Positions 58,006 to 62,477 of a DNA stretch of 62,477 bases are shown here, one piece after another. Source of the stretch: Ruegeria atlantica (GTDB lineage: Bacteria; Pseudomonadota; Alphaproteobacteria; Rhodobacterales; Rhodobacteraceae); assembly GCF_013032455.1 (NCBI RefSeq), contig NZ_WQCF01000015.1:1-62477 (forward strand), read 5' to 3'. A program made the translations under genes and the position numbers. The notes under the pieces were generated by a model. It searched no databases, was not told the origin of the DNA, and saw only the letters and a list, made by a program, of their open reading frames with translations. Numbering within the stretch: position 1 is the stretch's first letter; each line of letters starts with the position of its first letter.

Positions 58006-58135
58006 TCGCCTCTTCCCTTCTTGCCTTGCCGCGACTATATAGGCCCCAAGTTCCCCGACAACGGAAACCTGCCCCAAGACAACGGGGCCGCCGAATTACG
58101 GCGACGGGACAGATGTATTTATAGGAGACGGGCTG

Positions 58136-58897
58136 ATGGCAAAACCGCTTATGGCCAAGGCAACAGCCGTATGGCTGGTGGACAACACCACGATAAGCTT
58201 CAAGCAGATCGCGGATTTCGTAGGGATGCACGAGCTTGAGGTGCAAGGTATCGCGGACGGTGACGTCGCCGCTGGCGTCAAAGGCTTTGATCCGATCGCT
58301 AACAATCAGCTGACGCAGGAAGAAATCGACACGGCGCAGAACAATCCGCTGCACAAGCTGAAGCTTAAGTTCAACCCGGCCGCCTCAGGCGAAGAAAAGC
58401 GCCGTGGTCCGCGTTACACGCCGCTGTCCAAGCGTCAGGACCGTCCGAATTCGATCCTGTGGCTGGTCAAGTTCCACCCCGAACTTAGCGACGGCCAGAT
58501 CGCCAAACTGGTGGGCACCACCAAGCCGACCATCCAGTCGATCCGCGAGCGGACGCACTGGAACATCTCAAACATGCAGCCGATCGATCCGGTTGCCCTG
58601 GGCCTGTGCAAACAGTCTGAACTGGACGCGATCGTGCAGAAGGCTGCTGCCAAGAAAGCGGCCGAAGGTGGCGTCATGAGCGATGACGAGCGTCGCAAGC
58701 TGGTTTCGACAGAGCAGTCGCTGGAAATGGACGCTGCGCCTAAGATTCCAACTGCCATTGAAGGCCTTGAAACCTTCTCGCTGTCCGACGAACCGACAGA
58801 AGAGAAAAACGAAGAGCCGATTATCGACGCCGACAGCTTCTTCAACCTGCCCAAGGGCGGGGCCGAGGATAAAGACGAAGACGATCTGCGTCCTTAA
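58136..58897 (+). CDS. trcR: DUF1013-family cell-cycle regulator (TrcR type)
   Basis: The 253-residue protein begins MAKPLMAKATAVWLVDNTTI and contains two helix-turn-helix-like units: SFKQIADFVGMHELEVQGIA near residues 20-40 and LSDGQIAKLVGTTKPTIQSI near 120-140. An acidic C-terminal tail follows (EEKNEEPIIDADSFFNL). This is the DUF1013 protein, called TrcR in alphaproteobacterial annotation, a conserved transcription regulator linked to the cell cycle. GGAG lies 7 bp before the ATG. A strong terminator follows 11 bp after the stop. Confidence 0.88.
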   Translation: MAKPLMAKATAVWLVDNTTISFKQIADFVGMHELEVQGIADGDVAAGVKGFDPIANNQLTQEEIDTAQNNPLHKLKLKFNPAASGEEKRRGPRYTPLSKRQDRPNSILWLVKFHPELSDGQIAKLVGTTKPTIQSIRERTHWNISNMQPIDPVALGLCKQSELDAIVQKAAAKKAAEGGVMSDDERRKLVSTEQSLEMDAAPKIPTAIEGLETFSLSDEPTEEKNEEPIIDADSFFNLPKGGAEDKDEDDLRP

Positions 58898-58908
58898 TGC
58901 TTAGTGAG

Positions 58909-58937
58909 CCCCGGTCCGAACGGACCGGGGTTTTTTT
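58909..58937 (+). terminator. Intrinsic terminator of the TrcR gene
   Basis: CCCCGGTCCG (58909-58918) and CGGACCGGGG (58921-58930) form a perfect 10-bp stem with a two-base gap, in practice an 8-9 bp stem with a 4-6 nt loop. It is followed by seven T residues. Confidence 0.93.
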
Positions 58938-58949
58938 CGCAGGTAATCC

Positions 58950-59342
58950 ATGCTGACCATCCTTTCCAATATCTTTGGCCCGCACCGCGCCGTATCGATC
59001 TATGCGTTTCTGAAAACCTGGGGTTTGCTGGTGGTCGCCATTGTTGGCACCATTACGATCGCAACCGCGCTTCTGGTGCTTAACGACAATGGTTCGCACG
59101 AGCATGACTCGTACCTGACCGTCTCGGTTCTGTCGGCAACTCCGGTGAACGGAGATCTAAAATACGGCGTCCTTGCTTCGGTGCAGTTGCCCGATGGCTC
59201 TACCACTTCCATTAACGAGCCCAAAGAGCATATCGCCCGAACCGTCGGCACCACAGCCTGCGTAGAAAAACGTGTCTTCGTAGACAGCGGAGAGGCACGA
59301 TATAGGTTCAAACTGCCGAGCCTCTGCGAGGCCAGCCAATAA
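58950..59342 (+). CDS. Uncharacterised single-span membrane protein
   Basis: The 130-residue protein has a short cytoplasmic start, one membrane helix (WGLLVVAIVGTITIATALLV, residues 24-43) and a periplasmic beta-rich domain of about 80 residues with two cysteines (TTACVEKR and LPSLCEAS) placed for a disulfide. I do not recognise the family. AGGT lies 6 bp before the ATG. The ATG is only 12 bp beyond the uridine tract of the preceding terminator, so it depends on read-through or on an undetected promoter within the TrcR gene. A terminator follows its stop. Confidence 0.6.
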   Translation: MLTILSNIFGPHRAVSIYAFLKTWGLLVVAIVGTITIATALLVLNDNGSHEHDSYLTVSVLSATPVNGDLKYGVLASVQLPDGSTTSINEPKEHIARTVGTTACVEKRVFVDSGEARYRFKLPSLCEASQ

Positions 59343-59344
59343 GC

Positions 59345-59377
59345 AAAACCGCCCGGAAGTTCTTCCGGACGGTTTTT
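59345..59377. terminator. Bidirectional terminator between convergent genes
   Basis: AAAACCG (59345-59351) pairs with CGGTTTT (59370-59376), and CCGGAA (59353-59358) with TTCCGG (59363-59368), with one mismatch between the two stem parts and a GTTC loop. A and T runs flank it, so it can serve both the small membrane protein gene and the convergent permease gene. Confidence 0.88.
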
Positions 59378-59380
59378 CCT

Positions 59381-60409
59381 TCAGATCATTTGAAACAGGA
59401 TGCCGGACATGATCGCTCCGGTGATCCCCAACCCCAGATAGGTGGCAAAGACCTTCGGCTTGACCAGCGACCAGACCGCTGCCATGGCCGGGATCGAGCT
59501 GACGGCCCCTGCCACCATGAACGACATCGCCGCGCCAGCGCTCATTCCCTGTTCTGTCAGCCCTGCCAGAAGTGGCGGCGCAACGTAGGAATTCAGATAG
59601 GCAGGCATCCCGACCAGCGCCGCGATCACGATAGGTACGATACCTTCTCCCCCCACCACACGGGCGATCAGATCGGCAGGGACATAGCTGACCAGAAGCG
59701 CCTCAAGCACATAGGCCAGTGCCAGCCATTTCAGCAGGAACAACCCGTTATGGACAAACTCGGATCGGAACCGCTGACGACGCTCGGGCTCCTTCCAGAA
59801 ACGCCAGACGGGTTTGTCATCTTGTTTTGGTCCGCACCCACAGCAGCTAGCCGGTTTGTACTCGCGCAGAGGCTCGGCAAACGCACCAGAACGAGTCAGA
59901 CCCCGAACGACAAAGCCTCCGAATAGCCCCAGCGCAACTGCGGCTACGGCCTTGCCGATCGCAAAGGGCCACCCCAAAGCACCAGCCGTGATCAGCAAAG
60001 TCGGAGGGTCAATCAAAGGCGAACTCAGCCAGAACGCCATTACGGCAGACAAAGGCGCACCCAAGGCCAGCAATCCGGCAATGAATGGAATGACTTCGCA
60101 AGAACAGAACGGAGCCAGCCCGCCAAACAGTGCGGCCAACAGGATCATCCGCGTCTCGCGCCCTTCAAAGGCACGCGCCACCATCACCTCAGCCCCTGTC
60201 GCCTTGAGGTAGGACAGCAGCAAAACGGCAAACAGGATGTACTGGCCGGTATGGATCAGCGCCTTGCCAGCAAATGTGACGACCTCACCCCAGTTACCGG
60301 GGTCCAGAACAGCCACGACGGCTAGAATTGCCACGATCAATGCCCATGGGGTTTTAACCAGATCAAGCACCCTCACAGACACTTTGGGATTTTGCGTCAG
60401 CTCAGCCAT
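59381..60409 (-). CDS. ArsP/DUF318-family permease
   Basis: The 342-residue membrane protein starts MAELTQNPKVSVRVLDLVKT at 60409, overlapping the regulator's stop by eight bases. It has about eight to ten helices and the family motif GLAPFCSCEVIPFIAGLLAL in the first half. A Cys-rich cytoplasmic loop, PASCCGCGPKQDD, lies in the middle. The second half repeats a GMPAYLNSYVAPPLLAGLTE motif. Members such as ArsP export trivalent organoarsenicals; the cysteines fit thiol-reactive substrates. The exact metal or metalloid is inference. It is expressed with the upstream ArsR-type regulator. Confidence 0.82.
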   Translation of the reverse strand: MAELTQNPKVSVRVLDLVKTPWALIVAILAVVAVLDPGNWGEVVTFAGKALIHTGQYILFAVLLLSYLKATGAEVMVARAFEGRETRMILLAALFGGLAPFCSCEVIPFIAGLLALGAPLSAVMAFWLSSPLIDPPTLLITAGALGWPFAIGKAVAAVALGLFGGFVVRGLTRSGAFAEPLREYKPASCCGCGPKQDDKPVWRFWKEPERRQRFRSEFVHNGLFLLKWLALAYVLEALLVSYVPADLIARVVGGEGIVPIVIAALVGMPAYLNSYVAPPLLAGLTEQGMSAGAAMSFMVAGAVSSIPAMAAVWSLVKPKVFATYLGLGITGAIMSGILFQMI

Positions 60410-60710
60410 CGTTTGCGGCCTTTCCCACTTCGTCGACGCAGCATTCGGCAAGAATGAACTGCGCCAGATTTCTCAACTCGTCATAGCAGGCACGGTTGAT
60501 CGTGCTACGCCCGACTTTCTCTTGTTCGACCACCCCACCCGCAGCCAAAAACCGCAGATGATGGGCCAGGGTTGACGGGGCGATCCCCGTTCGCTCCTGA
60601 ATTTCACCAACTGTTAGCCCTGCCTGACCCGCTCGGACCAAAGTTTTCAGAACCTTCAGCCGGGCCTCGGACCCCATGGCCGAAAATCCTGCTGCAGCGG
60701 CTTCCCACAT
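60402..60710 (-). CDS. ArsR-family metal/metalloid-responsive repressor
   Basis: The 102-residue protein is a winged helix-turn-helix repressor: AMGSEARLKVLKTLVRAGQA, the recognition helix in TGIAPSTLAHHLRFLAAGG, and the wing EQEKVGRSTINRACYDEL. A C-terminal CC pair (ILAECCVDEV) together with the earlier cysteine could bind a soft metal or arsenite; the classic ELCVCDL site in helix 3 is absent. Its gene is coupled to the permease by an eight-base overlap. A perfect palindrome lies 16 bp upstream of its start, the likely operator. Confidence 0.88.
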   Translation of the reverse strand: MWEAAAAGFSAMGSEARLKVLKTLVRAGQAGLTVGEIQERTGIAPSTLAHHLRFLAAGGVVEQEKVGRSTINRACYDELRNLAQFILAECCVDEVGKAANDG

Positions 60711-60725
60711 CTTTTATCTCCATTA

Positions 60726-60741
60726 AACTAGATTTCTAGTT
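60726..60741. promoter_or_regulatory. Palindromic operator candidate upstream of the ArsR gene
   Basis: AACTAGATTTCTAGTT is a perfect 7+2+7 palindrome, 16 bp before the repressor ATG in an AT-rich tract. Position and symmetry fit autorepression by the ArsR-family dimer. Confidence 0.65.
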
Positions 60742-60799
60742 ATTTAGTTTATTATTTTTCGCAGATCAAGCGCTCAGTTACAAAATCTCGGAATTTTCG

Positions 60800-60830
60800 T
60801 AAGTCCAGATTGCCCCCGAAATAAGTCCAA
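60800..60830 (-). promoter_or_regulatory. Direct-repeat site upstream of the TauR-like gene
   Basis: Two copies of TAAGTCCAR (60800-60808 and 60822-60830) lie 22 bp apart, 14-44 bp before the regulator ATG. Read on the minus strand they are CTGGACTTA and TTGGACTTA, the same word as the pair at 62312-62343. Direct repeats two helical turns apart are known for MocR-type regulators, including Rhodobacter TauR. Overlap with the start region suggests autoregulation. Confidence 0.6.
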
Positions 60831-60843
60831 ACTATAAGGTCCT

Positions 60844-62304
60844 ATGGCAATATCGGTTGACACATTCTTTTTGGAACTCAACGGGCAGGGCACCCTGCAG
60901 GCGCAGATTCAGCAGATGATTGCAGAGGGCATTCTGTCCGGGCGTTTTCACGTAGGTGAAAAGCTGCCCTCTTCGCGCAAGCTGGCGGCGCATCTGGGAA
61001 TCAGTCGAATAACTGTGACGCTTGCGTATACGGAACTGCTGGCCAATGACTACCTCACTGCAAAGGGGCGGTCGGGCTATTTCGTATCGCAAAACGCGCC
61101 TGTGCCGCCAAAATACTCACCAGTGCAGCGCGGCACTGAGACGGTCAATTGGGACAAGGCACTGGCCCGCCGTTTCTCGGGCGGGAACATGCTGTCAAAA
61201 CCTGCCGACTGGCGCGACTACCGCTACCCTTTCATATACGGGCAGGCCGATCGCACTCTGTTCGACCACGCCAATTGGCGCCTCTGCGCTGTGCGTGCAC
61301 TGGGCCACAAGGATTTCGATTCCCTGACCGGTGATTACGTCGATCAGGATGATCCGCTGCTGGTCGAATTCATCGCTCGCCATACCCTGCCACGCCGGGG
61401 CATTGCAGCCCGCCCCGAAGAGATACTGATCACCATGGGGGCCCAGAATGCACTTTGGCTGGCATCGCGCGTATTGCTAACCCACAACCGTACCGCCGTG
61501 ATTGAAGACCCGTGCTACTACGCCCTGCGCTGCTTGTTGGAGCAATGGGACTGTAACGTCACCGCCTTACCAGTTGATCGTGACGGCCTGACACCCGATG
61601 CGCTGCCCGATGAAACCGACGTCATCTTTACAACGCCCAGCCACCAAAGCCCGACAACCGCAACCATGCCTGTCGAGCGCCGAAACCAGTTGCTTAAACG
61701 GGCGCATGAGTTGGATGCGATGGTGGTCGAGGATGATTACGAGTTCGAAATGGCATTTCTGGGGTCCCCCTCACCAGCGCTCAAGTCAATGGACCGCGAT
61801 GGTCGCGTGATCTATATTGGCAGCTTCTCAAAATCCCTCTTTCCGGGCCTGCGGTTGGGATACATCGTTGGATCAGAACCCTTTATCCGCGAGGCGCGTG
61901 CGCTGCGCTCGTTGGTGCTGCGCCACCCGCCGGGACACATTCAGCGCACGGCCGCATATTTCCTATCGCTTGGTCACTACGACGCCCAAATCAGGCGCAT
62001 GTCAAAGGCCCTGGCGCAGCGGCGAGAGGCGCTGGATGAGGCGGTGGAACAATACGGTCTGACGGTGGCCGGACGTGGCATCATGGGGGGGTCATCGCTG
62101 TGGATGTCGGCCCCCGAGCATGTCGACACGGCCCAGTTGGCGCACAGCCTGCAGGAACAAAGCGTCCATATCGAACCTGGTGCGCCTTTCTTCTCGGGGT
62201 CAGATCAACTGCGAAACTTTTATCGTCTCGGCTATTCCTCGATCCAGCAGGATCGTATCAAACCGGGGATCAAACTGATCGCTGATGCAATCCGTGCCAG
62301 ATAG
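60844..62304 (+). CDS. tauR: MocR-type GntR/aminotransferase regulator (TauR-like)
   Basis: The 486-residue protein joins an N-terminal GntR winged helix (residues 1-80; LPSSRKLAAHLGISRITVTL) to a class I aminotransferase-like domain. The PLP lysine is in YIGSFSKSLFPGLRLGY, and FTTPSHQSPTTATM and VVEDDYEFEM are the usual ligand segments. This MocR layout includes TauR, GabR and PdxR. The gene lies 125 bp upstream of xsc on the same strand and shares a direct-repeat motif with the xsc upstream region, so TauR, the activator of taurine use, is the best call. Inducer binding through PLP and taurine is inference. Confidence 0.82.
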   Translation: MAISVDTFFLELNGQGTLQAQIQQMIAEGILSGRFHVGEKLPSSRKLAAHLGISRITVTLAYTELLANDYLTAKGRSGYFVSQNAPVPPKYSPVQRGTETVNWDKALARRFSGGNMLSKPADWRDYRYPFIYGQADRTLFDHANWRLCAVRALGHKDFDSLTGDYVDQDDPLLVEFIARHTLPRRGIAARPEEILITMGAQNALWLASRVLLTHNRTAVIEDPCYYALRCLLEQWDCNVTALPVDRDGLTPDALPDETDVIFTTPSHQSPTTATMPVERRNQLLKRAHELDAMVVEDDYEFEMAFLGSPSPALKSMDRDGRVIYIGSFSKSLFPGLRLGYIVGSEPFIREARALRSLVLRHPPGHIQRTAAYFLSLGHYDAQIRRMSKALAQRREALDEAVEQYGLTVAGRGIMGGSSLWMSAPEHVDTAQLAHSLQEQSVHIEPGAPFFSGSDQLRNFYRLGYSSIQQDRIKPGIKLIADAIRAR

Positions 62305-62311
62305 CACCTAA

Positions 62312-62343
62312 CTGGACCTAAATCGCCTCTTGTTCTGGCCCTA
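62312..62343 (+). promoter_or_regulatory. Direct-repeat site upstream of xsc
   Basis: CTGGACCTA (62312-62320) and CTGGCCCTA (62335-62343) lie 23 bp apart, about 87-118 bp before the xsc ATG. The word matches the inverted-orientation pair upstream of the regulator gene. The distance fits an activator site for the xsc promoter. The rest of 62305-62429 shows no clear -35/-10. Confidence 0.6.
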
Positions 62344-62429
62344 ACGCCACTCTGCCCCATGGTCCACAACCGTATGCAAAGGCAGAGTGAAGGGCTCTGC
62401 TATTCCACACAGACGCGGAGATCACACCA

Positions 62430-62477
62430 ATGAAGATGACGACGGAAGAGGCTTTTGTTAAGGTTCTGCAGATGCAT
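62430..62477 (+). CDS. xsc: Sulfoacetaldehyde acetyltransferase, first 16 codons
   Basis: The frame from 62430 reads MKMTTEEAFVKVLQMH and runs off the right edge. This is the conserved N terminus of Xsc, the thiamine diphosphate enzyme that turns sulfoacetaldehyde and phosphate into acetyl phosphate and sulfite. GGAG lies 9 bp before the ATG. The upstream TauR-like gene and direct repeats support the call. Only the N-terminal 16 residues are visible, so identity rests on their match to my memory of Xsc sequences. Confidence 0.75.
   Translation, partial: MKMTTEEAFVKVLQMH

Overview
The window is a chromosomal segment of a marine alphaproteobacterium, most likely a roseobacter-group member of the Rhodobacteraceae (Ruegeria-like). 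This rests on gene content and order: a str/beta r-protein and RNA polymerase region, the ccoNOQP / universal stress protein / fnrL / hemN and ccoGHIS arrangement known from Rhodobacter, a membrane-anchored cytochrome c of the CycM/cy type, a DUF1013 (TrcR-type) regulator, and a TauR-type MocR regulator next to the start of xsc. Base composition is moderately GC-rich, with a few AT-richer accessory patches.

Region 1 (1-25340) is the translation/transcription core, nearly all on the minus strand: secE-nusG, rplK-rplA, rplJ-rplL-rpoB-rpoC, rpsL-rpsG-fusA-tuf (tuf is cut by the window edge). The classic long cluster is split into four blocks. Accessory genes, mostly on the opposite strand, sit in every gap: a glycosyltransferase, an EamA transporter and a small membrane protein; an APH-fold kinase and a Hint-domain protein; and a 5-kb insertion between rplK and nusG. 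That insertion carries a peptidoglycan-binding-domain protein, a sulfotransferase and a coupled pair of paralogous exported proteins. In its middle lies a decayed copy of the nusG 3' end abutting a decayed copy of the rplK leader. Their order is what a tandem duplication of the nusG-rplK interval would leave.

Region 2 (25423-37975) is the microaerobic respiration cluster: ccoS, ccoI, ccoH, ccoG (assembly and copper delivery), a LysR regulator, ccoPQON (cbb3 oxidase), a double-domain universal stress protein, fnrL, and an oxygen-independent coproporphyrinogen oxidase (hemN). Three FNR-type boxes lie upstream of ccoG, between ccoN and the stress protein gene, and between fnrL and hemN, so the cluster looks like one FnrL regulon.

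Region 3 (38151-58897) is mixed housekeeping: an EF-G paralogue with altered GTPase motifs, a yejABEF peptide ABC importer, cycM, pheA, nudC, a CpdB-like phosphoesterase, the small SRP RNA, a cobalamin riboswitch controlling a lone Cys-containing protein, a tyrosine phosphatase, dnaX-ybaB-recR, an RNase T2 and a TrcR-type regulator.

Region 4 (58950-62477) is accessory metabolism: an ArsR regulator with its permease, then a TauR-like regulator whose gene is flanked on both sides by the same direct-repeat motif, and the first 16 codons of xsc (sulfoacetaldehyde acetyltransferase), the entry to taurine/sulfoacetaldehyde catabolism. No CRISPR array, tRNA, rRNA, insertion sequence or prophage was recognised.
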